Shown here: piece after piece, positions 1 through 7,588 of the stretch
How positions within the stretch are numbered: position 1 is the first letter of the stretch
Layout of the letters: every line of letters begins with the position of its first letter
Source of the DNA: Opitutia bacterium
Lineage (GTDB): Bacteria > Verrucomicrobiota > Verrucomicrobiae > Opitutales > UBA953
Direction of reading: 5' to 3'
Assembly (NCBI GenBank): GCA_004558035.1
Contig: SFEJ01000026.1
Span: 1 to 32,748 of the forward strand
DNA: 32,748 bases
Notes under the pieces: generated by a model
Database searches by the model: none
Seen by the model: the letters and a program-made list of their open reading frames with translations, nothing else
Told to the model about the DNA's origin: nothing
Translations under genes and position numbers: made by a program

Positions 1-841
1 AGCCGCGCGGCGATTCCGCGAAGACGCGGTGCAGCAGCCCTTCTTCCGCGTTCTTGTAGCTCGGGTTGGAGCCCAGCAGCGAGACGACGCCCATTTCGCG
101 GTCGTTGAAGGACGCGCCGTCGATCACCGCGCGCACGCGCTTCTGCAGGCGCGCCGCGACGAAGGCCCGCTGCAGCGCGCCCGCCAGCCGGCTCTTGCCG
201 CAGCCGTGCTCGCCGACGAGAATCAGGCTCAACGGCCGGTTGTCGCCCTTCGGGCGCGTCCAGAAATCGCGCAGCTGCAGCGAGATCTCCCGAATCGCGC
301 GCGCCTGATTCGGCAGCTCGCGCAGCAGGGCCTCCTCCACGAATTTCGCCGTGCGGACGGCGTTCTCGAGCCGCGTCGCCGCGTCGCGGTACGCTTCGGA
401 CAGGAAGCGGTCCCGCAGGTCTTCGCGAAACAGCTCGAAATCCCGCACGCCGTTCATGCGCAGAATCCGCATCACGCTTTCTTCCGGATCGGCGGCGACG
501 GCGTAGGCGACGGCGTGCGCGGAAAGCGCGCCGAAGATCTCCACGCCGGGCGAGTTCGGCTCGTTTTCGTCGAAGAGGTCGATCAGCGCGTCTTCGAGCG
601 GCGGGAGCTTCGCGGCGCCGTTCGGGAGCTTCGCGGGGAAGCGGACCGCGCGGGCGCGCTCGACGAGGCGCTTCGGCAGCCGCGCGACGCGGAACCCGTA
701 GAGGCTTTCCGCGACGTCCGGCATGAAGAGCGCCAGCGCGGCGAAAAGCGTCTCCTGCGAAATTTTTCCCGCGCCGCCGCCTTCCCGCTTCGCGTCCCTG
801 CCGGCGGGAACGAGCGCCGCCGCGGCCTTGAAAAGGCGCAT
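1..841 (-). CDS. Clp-type AAA ATPase, N-terminal part (runs off the left edge)
   Basis: The minus-strand frame stays open from 841 to the window edge. Around residues 197-217 it reads GDNRPLSLILVGEHGCGKS, the Walker A region of a ClpA/ClpB second-type AAA domain. About 30 residues on come DREMGVVSLLGSNPSYKNAE and then EGLLHRVF, matching the Clp 'VSRLIGSPPGYVGYEEGGLLT' segment. About 195 residues precede this domain without a first AAA module, so the protein looks like a single-AAA Clp relative. Such proteins unfold or remodel other proteins; the target is unknown. The start at 841 is chosen because GGAG lies 5 bases upstream. The same frame stays open further upstream without a start codon. 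An ATG at 951 with its own GGAG opens a different frame, so the true N-terminus may lie there with a frameshift. Walker B and the C-terminus are outside the window. Confidence 0.7.
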   Translation of the reverse strand, partial: MRLFKAAAALVPAGRDAKREGGGAGKISQETLFAALALFMPDVAESLYGFRVARLPKRLVERARAVRFPAKLPNGAAKLPPLEDALIDLFDENEPNSPGVEIFGALSAHAVAYAVAADPEESVMRILRMNGVRDFELFREDLRDRFLSEAYRDAATRLENAVRTAKFVEEALLRELPNQARAIREISLQLRDFWTRPKGDNRPLSLILVGEHGCGKSRLAGALQRAFVAARLQKRVRAVIDGASFNDREMGVVSLLGSNPSYKNAEEGLLHRVFAESPRG

Positions 842-1396
842 CGCGTCTCCGTCGAGCTCCCGTCCCAGCCGCGGGAGGCGGAAGCGCGGCTCGGCGTCTT
901 TTTCGGGAAACCCGTTCCCGCGTCTTCGAGTGTCTTCTGTGTCGTGTTCATTTTACGGTTCTCCGTTTTCAGTTTTTTCGGAATTCGCCGCCGCGTCGCC
1001 GTCGCGGGAACGAAAGGACGAAAACGCGGACGCGCGACGACGCGCGCTTCGGGCGCGAAAAAAGGGCGCGACGAAGCGACGGCGCTCCCGCGGCATTTTC
1101 GTGGAATCAGAAAGTGTTTTCTGCCTTGCGGACACGTCACCGCGCGGACTTGCGAAAACGGGCGGGCGCGAAACGTTTTCCGCGCCCCGGAACCGGCTTG
1201 TCAGAGAATCCGCACCTGCGGAAGCCGCGTTCCTTTTCGACGAAGGAAATTTCTGATGCGCGCAGTTTCCGCGCAAGCCCCCTCCCTGTCAAACTTTTTT
1301 TCGAGGCGGCGTCTCCGCGCCTCGGGGCGTCCGCGCCGCGCGCTTTCGCGGAAAATGATTCGCGTTCCCGGCGGGAACGCGTTTTTATTTGCGCAC
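842..1396. other. Non-coding stretch between the Clp-like gene and nadE
   Basis: About 555 bases. Several overlapping frames are open on both strands, as expected at this GC content. None has a recognisable protein or a start with convincing context, except the ATG at 951 discussed under the Clp-like gene. The minus strand at about 949-975 has a rhyming purine run (ctgaaaacggagaaccgtaaa). A terminator-like hairpin sits at the nadE end (1361-1386). I see no RNA gene. Confidence 0.5.
1361..1386 (+). terminator. Terminator-like hairpin just upstream of nadE, built from the GGGAACG motif
   Basis: Arms CGCGTTCCC (1361-1369) and GGGAACGCG (1373-1381) pair perfectly over 9 bp around a 3-base loop. 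TTTTTATTT follows. The hairpin ends 10 bases before the nadE ATG. No plus-strand gene lies upstream for it to terminate, so it may act as an attenuator in the nadE leader, or it may lie upstream of a very short transcript. Confidence 0.55.
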
Positions 1397-3373
1397 ATGA
1401 GCAACGAGACCTCAATCGACTTCGGGCTGGTGAAAATCGCGGCGGCGTCGCCCGTGCTGCACCTGGCGAACGTTCCCGCGAACGTGCGCGAAATCGGCAC
1501 GCTGATGAGCCGCGCGGCGGAGCAGGGCGCGGCGGTCGTCGCGTTCCCGGAACTCTCGCTCACGGGGCATTCCTGCGGCGATCTCTTTTACCAGACGGAG
1601 CTGCTGCGCGAGGTCGAAAAGGGGCTGCTCGCGCTCGCGAAGCTCACGGCGGAGCTCGACGTCACGGCGATCGTCGGCGCGCCGCTGCTCATCCGTCAGC
1701 ACATCTACAACTGCGCGGTCGTGCTCGGCGGCGGCAAGGCGCTCGGCGTCGTGCCGAAATCGCATCTGCCGAACACGCACGAATTTTACGAAAAGCGTTG
1801 GTTCGCGCCCGCGGACAAGCTCCCCGTCGCCGAAATCGAGCTCGGCGCGTGCGGCTATTCCGTTCCCGCGGGAACGGACATCATTTTCGAAAACGAGTTT
1901 TTCCGCTCCTGCTCCTTCGGCGTCGAGCTCTGCGAGGACCTGTGGGTCACGGAGCCGCCGAGCGGCAGGCTCGCGCTCGCGGGCGCGTCGATGATCTTCA
2001 ACCTTTCCGCGAGCGACGAAGTCGTCGGCAAGACGCAGTTCCGCCGCGACCTCGTGCGCATGCAGTCCGCGCGCTGTCTCGCCGCCTACGCCTACGCGGG
2101 CGCGGGCATGGGCGAATCGACGACGGACATCGTCTACGCGGGCGAGTGCTTCATCGCGCAGAACGGCGAAATGCTTGCGGCGTCGGAAAAGTTTCCCGCC
2201 GCGGGAACGCTCGTCTTCGCGCAGGCGGACGTCGATCTGCTCGCGCATCAGCGGCGCACGAACGCGGAATTTCTCGCGTCGGACACGGCGGGAACGCGCC
2301 GCGAGTTCCGCCGCGTGCATTTCCCGCTGCCCGCCTCGCACACGGAGCTTCCGGCGGAAGTCTTCGGCAGAGTCTCCTGCACGCCGTTCGTGCCCGGCGA
2401 CGAGGTCGTGCGGGAACGCCACTGCCGCGAGGCGTTCGACATTCAGGTCGCGGGGCTGATGCGCCGCCTTGCGCACACGCGGACGAAGGACGTCGTGATC
2501 GGCGTTTCCGGCGGGCTGGATTCGACGCTCGCGATTCTCGTCGTGAAGGAGGCGTTCGCTCGGCTCGGGCTCGATCCCGCGGGGATTCACGGCTTCTCGC
2601 TGCCGGGGCCGGGAACGTCCGAGCGCACGCGCCGCAACGCGCTCGACCTGATGACGCGTCTCGGCATCGAGGCGAAGGAAATCTCCATCGTTCCCGCCGT
2701 CGAGCAGCACCTGCGCGACATCGGGCACCCGGCGGACTGCTTCGACGCCGCCTACGAAAACGCGCAGGCGCGGGAACGCACGCAGATTCTGATGGACATG
2801 GCGAACCGCCGCGGCGGATTCGTCGTCGGCACGGGAGATCTTTCCGAGGCGGCGCTGGGCTGGTGCACCTTCAACGGCGACCACATGTCCATGTATCACG
2901 TGAACATCGGCGTGCCCAAGACGCTCATCCGCCACATCATCGCGTGGTTCGCCGCCGAGCGCCGCAGCGAGGAAATCGCGCGCACGCTCGCGGACATCGT
3001 GGACACGCCGATTTCGCCCGAACTGAAGCCGCCCACGGCGGAAGGCGAAATCGCGCAGAAGACGGAAGACCTCGTCGGCCCCTACGAGCTGCACGACTTC
3101 TTCCTGTTCCATTTCTGCGGGAACGCGTTCACGCCGCGCAAGATTTTCTTCCTCGCGGAAAAGGCGTTCGCGGGCGTTTACGATTCGGAAACGATCCGCA
3201 AGTGGCTCGGCGTTTTCCTGCGCCGGTTCTTCTCGCAGCAGTTCAAGCGCTCGGCGTGCCCGGACGGCCCGAAGGTCATCTCCATCGGACTTTCGCCGCG
3301 CGGCGACTGGCGCATGCCCTCCGACGCCGAATCCGCCATGTGGCTGGCGGAAGTTGAGGAGTTGAAGGGTTGA
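1397..3373 (+). CDS. nadE: Glutamine-dependent NAD+ synthetase
   Basis: 658 residues. The protein converts deamido-NAD to NAD with ATP, using ammonia released from glutamine, as the last step of NAD synthesis in the cytosol. The N-terminal half is a nitrilase-type glutaminase. Its catalytic Glu, Lys and Cys are visible as E52 (FPELSLTG), K121 (VVPKSHLP) and C179 (GVELCEDLW). The C-terminal half is the synthetase, with the ATP-binding loop SGGLDS at 371-376 and the later GTGDLSEAALGW segment. Length fits the two-domain family (about 640-680). The frame is open far upstream, but homology begins at the ATG at 1397, and E52 and K121 fall at the positions known for the Mycobacterium enzyme. There is no Shine-Dalgarno. 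The last codons and the stop lie inside a GTTGAAGAG-type tandem array. The gene stands alone. Confidence 0.95.
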   Translation: MSNETSIDFGLVKIAAASPVLHLANVPANVREIGTLMSRAAEQGAAVVAFPELSLTGHSCGDLFYQTELLREVEKGLLALAKLTAELDVTAIVGAPLLIRQHIYNCAVVLGGGKALGVVPKSHLPNTHEFYEKRWFAPADKLPVAEIELGACGYSVPAGTDIIFENEFFRSCSFGVELCEDLWVTEPPSGRLALAGASMIFNLSASDEVVGKTQFRRDLVRMQSARCLAAYAYAGAGMGESTTDIVYAGECFIAQNGEMLAASEKFPAAGTLVFAQADVDLLAHQRRTNAEFLASDTAGTRREFRRVHFPLPASHTELPAEVFGRVSCTPFVPGDEVVRERHCREAFDIQVAGLMRRLAHTRTKDVVIGVSGGLDSTLAILVVKEAFARLGLDPAGIHGFSLPGPGTSERTRRNALDLMTRLGIEAKEISIVPAVEQHLRDIGHPADCFDAAYENAQARERTQILMDMANRRGGFVVGTGDLSEAALGWCTFNGDHMSMYHVNIGVPKTLIRHIIAWFAAERRSEEIARTLADIVDTPISPELKPPTAEGEIAQKTEDLVGPYELHDFFLFHFCGNAFTPRKIFFLAEKAFAGVYDSETIRKWLGVFLRRFFSQQFKRSACPDGPKVISIGLSPRGDWRMPSDAESAMWLAEVEELKG

Positions 3374-3411
3374 AGAGTTTAGGAGTTGAAAAGGTAATTA
3401 CTCCTGAACTC
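3352..3411. repeat. Degenerate GTTGAAGAG array spanning the nadE stop, with a 12-bp hairpin
   Basis: Variants of agttgagg / agttgaagg / gttgaagag / ggagttgaa follow one another from the last nadE codons to about 3392. GAGTTTAGGAGT (3375-3386) then pairs with ACTCCTGAACTC (3400-3411) over 12 bp with one G-T pair. No T-run follows, so it is not a standard intrinsic terminator. Confidence 0.7.
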
Positions 3412-3430
3412 CTCCACGGGAGAGACGAAA

Positions 3431-3458
3431 ACGGGCGCCCCCTTTCGGAGGCGCCCGT
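3431..3458 (-). terminator. Hairpin between convergent nadE and gltX, probable gltX terminator
   Basis: ACGGGCGCC (3431-3439) and GGCGCCCGT (3450-3458) form a perfect 9-bp stem with a 10-base loop. Read on the minus strand it is followed by TTTCGTCTC, a modest U-tract. It lies 112 bases beyond the gltX stop and could serve both convergent genes. Confidence 0.5.
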
Positions 3459-3468
3459 CCAATCATCT

Positions 3469-3530
3469 ACTAACACTAACTGTATGACTTAACTCTATCT
3501 CTAACACTCTAAACTAACACTCAAAACTGC
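3469..3530. repeat. Degenerate CTAACACT array
   Basis: ctaacact, ctaact, cttaactct, ctctaacact, ctaaactaacact and caaaact follow one another, an AT-rich patch in GC-rich DNA between the hairpin at 3431-3458 and the gltX 3' end. The word differs from the other arrays in the window, but the style is the same. Confidence 0.6.
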
Positions 3531-3570
3531 AAACAAAGCGAGCGCGGGCGCCCGTTTTGTCTGAAAATCT

Positions 3571-4950
3571 TCACATCGCCTCGATTTTCGCGATGAACTT
3601 CTTCACGCGGGAAAGCGTGCGTTCCTTGCCGAGGAGCTCGAGCATCTCGTGCAGGCCGGGGCCGCCGGGCTGTCCGGAGACGGCGAAGCGCATCGGCGCG
3701 AAGTAGTCCGTGGGCTTCACGCCGTGTTCGGCGCCGAGCTTCGCGAAGATCGCGTCCACGGTCGCGGGGGCGACGTCCGGCGCGGCTTCGAGCGCGGGAA
3801 CGAGCTCGCGGCAGCGCGCCGCGGGATCGCTTTTCTTGCGCAGCTTCGCGAAGCCTTTTTCGTCGAGCGGGAAGTCTTCCGTGAAGAAGTAGCCGACGAA
3901 GTTCGGAAGCGTTTCGAGCGCGTTCATCTTCGGCTTGCACAGCGCGAGCACCTTTTGCAGGTAGTCCTCGTCGGTCTTTTCGTCGATGACCTTCGCCTCG
4001 CCGAGCACGGGCGCGGCGAGCCACGCGAAGGACTCGTCCGGGAGCGCGCGCAGGTATTCCTGATTGAAGAACGCCATCTTGCGCTCGTCGAAGCGCGCGT
4101 TCGCCTGGTGCACGTCGCAGAGGTCGAACTGCGCGACGATGTCCTCGATGGGCAGGATCTCGCGGCCGTCTTTCGGCGTCCAGCCGAGCATGCACAGGAA
4201 GTTGCGCACGGCGGCGGGCAGGAAGTGGCGCGACTGGTATTCCTCGATGAGGGCGCCGCGGTCGCGCTTCGACATTTTGCCGGAGCCTTCCGTCTTCAGA
4301 ATCAGCGGAATGTGCGCGAACTTCGGCGGCTCGACGCCGAACGCCTTGTAGAGCTCGACGTGCTTGCTCGTGTTCGAAAGGTGGTCTTCGCCGCGGATCA
4401 CGTGCGTGATCTTCATCGCGATGTCGTCCACGACGTTCACGAGGTGGAAGACGGGCTCGCCGTTCCCGCGCACGATGACGAAGTCGCGGTCTTCGGCGCG
4501 TTCGACGCGCCCGCGGATGATGTCGTCGATGACGACGGGAGCGGCGTGCACGCGCTCGATCTCCTTCTTCAGAAAATCGTCGTAAACGGTCTCGCGCTCG
4601 CCTTCGAGGCGGAACCAGATCGCGCCGTCCTTTTCGTAGGCGCGGCCCTTGTCCATGAGCTCGCGGACCTTCTGCTTATAAAAATCGCCGCGCTGCGACT
4701 GGAAATACGGGCCGTAGTCGCCGCCGACCTGCGGGCCTTCGTCCCAGTCCATGCCGAGCCAGCGCATGGACTCGAGAATGACGTCGAGAAATTCCTGCGT
4801 GTTGCGTTCCTTGTCGGTGTCCTCGATGCGGAGCACGAAGGTGCCGCCCGTGTGGCGCGCGTAAAGCCAGTTGAAAAGCGCGGTGCGGGCGCTTCCGATG
4901 TGAAAGAAGCCGGTCGGGCTTGGTGCGAAACGTGTGCGAACTTCACTCAT
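3571..4950 (-). CDS. gltX: Glutamyl-tRNA synthetase
   Basis: 459 residues, a class I aminoacyl-tRNA synthetase that charges tRNA-Glu and so feeds both translation and the C5 tetrapyrrole route that begins with HemA, encoded further along the same strand. The class I signatures are present: FAPSPTGFFHIGS (HIGH-type at 17-20) and KMSKR at 225-229. The Rossmann core contains LRIEDTDKERNTQEF, and the C-terminal half is the helical anticodon-binding region. Length is slightly short of the usual 470-490. The frame extends upstream, but family homology starts at MSEVRTRFAPSP, so the ATG at 4950 is chosen. No clear Shine-Dalgarno is seen; a TATTTT hexamer lies 10 bases upstream. Whether it also charges tRNA-Gln cannot be told; no gatCAB genes are in the window. 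Confidence 0.96.
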   Translation of the reverse strand: MSEVRTRFAPSPTGFFHIGSARTALFNWLYARHTGGTFVLRIEDTDKERNTQEFLDVILESMRWLGMDWDEGPQVGGDYGPYFQSQRGDFYKQKVRELMDKGRAYEKDGAIWFRLEGERETVYDDFLKKEIERVHAAPVVIDDIIRGRVERAEDRDFVIVRGNGEPVFHLVNVVDDIAMKITHVIRGEDHLSNTSKHVELYKAFGVEPPKFAHIPLILKTEGSGKMSKRDRGALIEEYQSRHFLPAAVRNFLCMLGWTPKDGREILPIEDIVAQFDLCDVHQANARFDERKMAFFNQEYLRALPDESFAWLAAPVLGEAKVIDEKTDEDYLQKVLALCKPKMNALETLPNFVGYFFTEDFPLDEKGFAKLRKKSDPAARCRELVPALEAAPDVAPATVDAIFAKLGAEHGVKPTDYFAPMRFAVSGQPGGPGLHEMLELLGKERTLSRVKKFIAKIEAM

Positions 4951-5058
4951 GATGACTCGAAAAATAGCGTTTCCGCAAAGAAACGCTTTTCCCGCCCGCT
5001 TTGCAAACGGAAAACACGCGCGCGGCAAAAGGAAGGCTTCCTCCTCACAAATCTTTCT

Positions 5059-5123
5059 CCGCAGATCCCGCGGATTTCCGCAGATTTTTGGAACCGCGAA
5101 TTCCCGCGAATGAACGCGAATTC
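5059..5123. repeat. Two adjacent degenerate arrays (CCGCAGATT and CGCGAATTC types)
   Basis: In the 221-base gap between murF and gltX, ccgcagatc / ccgcggatt / tccgcagatt is followed directly by ccgcgaattc / ccgcgaatg / aacgcgaattc. Each word recurs three times with drift. No gene or terminator is visible here. Confidence 0.6.
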
Positions 5124-5171
5124 TTACAGGAGGGAAGCGTCCCGCTTGCCCTCCAAATCCGCGGGGCGTCT

Positions 5172-6572
5172 TCAGCGCGTCGGCGGAATGGCGCGTTCGA
5201 GCGCGAAGGCGCGCGAGCCCTTGATCATCGCGTTCCCGCGGAAGGCGGCGACGCATTCGCGCAGCGCGTCGATGTCCGAAAACACGCGCACGCGTTCCCG
5301 CGGAAATCCGCGCGCGACGGCGCCCTCGCCGATGCGCGGCGCGTTCCCGCCGAAGAGCGCGAGCATGTCCGTCGCGGCGTCGAGCGGAAGAGATTCGCCG
5401 ACTTCGCGGTGCAGGCGTTCGGAGTCCGCGCCGAGCTCGCCCATGCCGCCGAGCACGAAGAGCCGCGGCGTTCCCGCGCACGCCGGAAAGCGCTTCGCGA
5501 ACGCGCGCGCGGAATCGAGCATCGACGCGGGCGAGGCGTTGTAGCAGTCGACGAAGATTTCGCCGGCGCCGTCCGCGCGTTCCCGCACTTCGCCGCGGTT
5601 CGCGGAGGGCTTCCAGGCGTCGAGCGCCTCGCAGATTTTTTCCGCGGGAACGCGGTCCGCGACGGCGCAGACCGCGAGCGCGGCGTTTTCCGCGAGCCCG
5701 CGCGAGACTCCGCGCGCGAAGAACGTCCCGCCGGGAACGCCGATTTCAAAACCGTCCGCGCGCTCGCGGAGGCTCACGGGAACGCCCTCGCCGGAGAAAT
5801 TTCTTTTGCCGGAATCTTCAGAAAGCGACAGAACCGTCGCGTCCCCGGAAGCGGAAAGCGCGCGGAAACTTTCGTAGCGGAGCAGATCCGCCCAGAAGAA
5901 CGCGCGGCCGCCGAGCGCGCGACGCGCCGGAAGCTCCGCCTTTTCGCGCGCGATGTTTTCCATCGAGCCGAGCCCTTCGAGGTGCGCGGGCTTCACGTTG
6001 GTGACGAGAGCGACGTCGGGCGCGATCATCTCCGCCGAACGCCCGAGCTCGCCGGGAACGCTCATGCCCGCTTCGATCACGGCGAAATCGTGCGCCGCCG
6101 GATCGATCTTCAGCAGCGTCAGCGGCACGCCGAGCGTGTTGTTCAGATTCTTTTCCGTCGCGAGCGTCGCTCCCGCGCGCGAGAGAAGCCGCGCGAGCAG
6201 GTCCTTCGTCGAAGTCTTGCCGACGCTTCCCGTCACGCCGAAGACGCGCACGTTCCCGCAGTTGCGGCGGCGATGCTCCGCCGCGAGCCGCTGCAGCGCC
6301 GCGACCGTGTCGGGCACGACGAGCTGCGGGAGCGCGACCTCCGGCACGAAACGCGAGACGAGCGCGCCCGCCGCGCCGCGTTCCCGCGCCGCCGCGAGAA
6401 AATCGTGCCCGTCGCGGCTCTCCGTCCGTATCGCGACGAAGATTTCCCCCGCCGCGATTCTGCGCGTGTCGATCGCCGCGCCCGCGATTCCTTCGGGCGC
6501 GTTCCCGCCGCGCCATTCCGCGCCGAGCGTCTCCGCGACGAATTTTCCGGTCAAAAGCGTTTCGTTTTTCAT
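5172..6572 (-). CDS. murF: UDP-N-acetylmuramoyl-tripeptide--D-alanyl-D-alanine ligase
   Basis: 466 residues. MurF adds D-Ala-D-Ala to the UDP-MurNAc-tripeptide with ATP, the last cytoplasmic step of peptidoglycan precursor assembly. Visible in order are the N-terminal uridine-binding domain with DTRRIAAGEIFVAI (35-48), the ATP loop GVTGSVGKTST (112-122, K119), EKNLNNTLGVPLTLL, the central NVKPAHLEGLGSMENIAREK segment, and the C-terminal domain with DCYNASPASM and LGGMGELGADSERLH. All match MurF rather than MurE. It starts 18 bases after the stop of the upstream methyltransferase gene, which suggests co-transcription. No other mur or fts genes are near, so it is detached from a classical dcw cluster. 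The gene is dense in the GCGGGAACG word, with about 12 copies. Confidence 0.95.
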   Translation of the reverse strand: MKNETLLTGKFVAETLGAEWRGGNAPEGIAGAAIDTRRIAAGEIFVAIRTESRDGHDFLAAARERGAAGALVSRFVPEVALPQLVVPDTVAALQRLAAEHRRRNCGNVRVFGVTGSVGKTSTKDLLARLLSRAGATLATEKNLNNTLGVPLTLLKIDPAAHDFAVIEAGMSVPGELGRSAEMIAPDVALVTNVKPAHLEGLGSMENIAREKAELPARRALGGRAFFWADLLRYESFRALSASGDATVLSLSEDSGKRNFSGEGVPVSLRERADGFEIGVPGGTFFARGVSRGLAENAALAVCAVADRVPAEKICEALDAWKPSANRGEVRERADGAGEIFVDCYNASPASMLDSARAFAKRFPACAGTPRLFVLGGMGELGADSERLHREVGESLPLDAATDMLALFGGNAPRIGEGAVARGFPRERVRVFSDIDALRECVAAFRGNAMIKGSRAFALERAIPPTR

Positions 6573-6590
6573 GGTCCGTTCCCGCGCGTT

Positions 6591-7418
6591 TCAGCCGTTC
6601 GCTCCGCCCTGCGCGCGCGCCTTCTTGCGCGCCAGAAAGCCTTCGCCGGGCTTTTTCGTCTTCGCGCCGAACCAGGGCAGCAGGTGCGTCGCGATTTCCG
6701 CGGGCGTGAAGCGGAACGCGGCGTCCGCGGGCTCGGCGACGTGCAGCAGGTAGTCGCAGCGCGAAATCAGATCCGCGGGCACGCCGTTCGCGTCGCCGCT
6801 CACGCAGAGCGCGACCGTGCGCCCCGGGAACGCGATCGGCTTCGCGTAATCGACGCGGCGGCCGCCCTCGCGCACCGCGCCGACGATGAAGAATTTTTCG
6901 CGCATCATGCGCAGCAGCCCCGCCATGGATTCCGTCGAATAAAGCTTCAGCGCGTCCATCGCGCCCCCGGCGAGACTCCACGCGTCCGCGCTCATCAGCG
7001 CGGGAACGTCTTCCTCGGACACGACGAAGCGCGACACGCCGCAGACCGCCGCGACGTGCGCGAGCCGCGCGAGCTCGAACGCGTCGCCGACGCCGTGCGC
7101 GAAGAGCGCTTTTTCGCCCGCCGCGTGCCATTCGTCGCGCATGATCGGACGAATCGACGCGGGAACGGGGCGGCGCGTGAGCGCGACGACGCCTTCGTGC
7201 CGCGACGTGCCGACCATGCGCGCGAGCGCGCCCGCGTCCAGCGTCTCGTAGGGACGCCGCTCGCCCGCGAGCCACGAGCAGAGTTCCGCGAATTCCTTGT
7301 GATTTTCCGCGCTCAGAAAAAGCCTCTCGATCGAAGCGCGGCGAAAGCGGAAAGCCGCGCGTACGGCCGCCTTGCCGTAGAGAAAAACGTCTTTGAAGTT
7401 CCCGTGATTTTCTTGCAT
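6591..7418 (-). CDS. SpoU/TrmH-family RNA 2'-O-methyltransferase, divergent
   Basis: 275 residues from the ATG at 7418. Residues 10-85 resemble the SpoU substrate-binding domain (LYGKAAVRAAFR, then LARMVGTSRHEGVVAL). The rest is a SPOUT fold: motif 1-like GVGDAFELARLAHVAAVCG (109-127) keeps the Arg (R118) but has Asp where Asn is usual. Motif 2 appears as ALCVSGDANGVPADLISRCD. The usual C-terminal SLNVSVA motif 3 is not recognisable; DAAFRFTPAEIATHLLPW is in its place. It probably methylates a ribose in rRNA or tRNA using S-adenosylmethionine, but the divergent motifs make the target and even the activity uncertain. A longer start at 7460 would add residues encoded by a GGAAAACGG-type low-complexity patch, so I prefer 7418. 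A TAAGAT hexamer lies 7 bases upstream of that ATG and there is no Shine-Dalgarno. Confidence 0.8.
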   Translation of the reverse strand: MQENHGNFKDVFLYGKAAVRAAFRFRRASIERLFLSAENHKEFAELCSWLAGERRPYETLDAGALARMVGTSRHEGVVALTRRPVPASIRPIMRDEWHAAGEKALFAHGVGDAFELARLAHVAAVCGVSRFVVSEEDVPALMSADAWSLAGGAMDALKLYSTESMAGLLRMMREKFFIVGAVREGGRRVDYAKPIAFPGRTVALCVSGDANGVPADLISRCDYLLHVAEPADAAFRFTPAEIATHLLPWFGAKTKKPGEGFLARKKARAQGGANG

Positions 7419-7425
7419 GTCGGAA

Positions 7426-7431
7426 ATCTTA
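7426..7431 (-). promoter_or_regulatory. -10-like TAAGAT close to the methyltransferase start
   Basis: On the minus strand TAAGAT ends 7 bases before the ATG at 7418. With normal spacing a transcript would begin at or within a few bases of the start codon. No -35 is obvious. Confidence 0.35.
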
Positions 7432-7462
7432 AAAACGGAAAACGGAAAATGGAAAGCCAAAT

Positions 7463-7588
7463 GGAAGTGACGGAGTCATGAAGTTACGAGGTTATGAGGC
7501 TGATTGCCGGAATTTTTTGAAAATCCTTTCGGCGAAGCCGAACGCAATGAACCTTCATGACTTCACGACCTCGTCACTTCGTCACCTT
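7463..7588. repeat. Inverted degenerate GTGACGAAGT arrays spanning the DUF2851 stop
   Basis: On the plus strand, gaagtgacg / gagtcatgaag / ttacgaggttatgagg runs from 7464 to 7499. The complementary style (cttcatgacttcacgacctcg, then tcacttcgtcac) runs from 7553 to 7585. Read on the minus strand, the DUF2851 stop TGA lies inside the first word GTGACGAAG. The two halves could pair into a long imperfect hairpin. At its centre is a perfect stem, TTCGGC-gaa-GCCGAA, at about 7529-7543. Confidence 0.65.

Noticed and set aside
29..1396. Open frame in phase with nadE extending 456 codons upstream
   Set aside because: It is antisense to the Clp-type ATPase, has no family resemblance, and NadE homology with correct catalytic spacing begins at 1397. 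Long stop-free frames are common at this GC content.
3352..3530. CRISPR array
   Set aside because: The repeated words are 8-10 bases, degenerate and without unique spacers of constant length.
3541..3558. Second terminator at CGGGCGCCCG followed by TTTT
   Set aside because: The palindrome has no room for a loop unless most pairs are lost, and it lies within 20 bases of the gltX stop; the hairpin at 3431-3458 is better.
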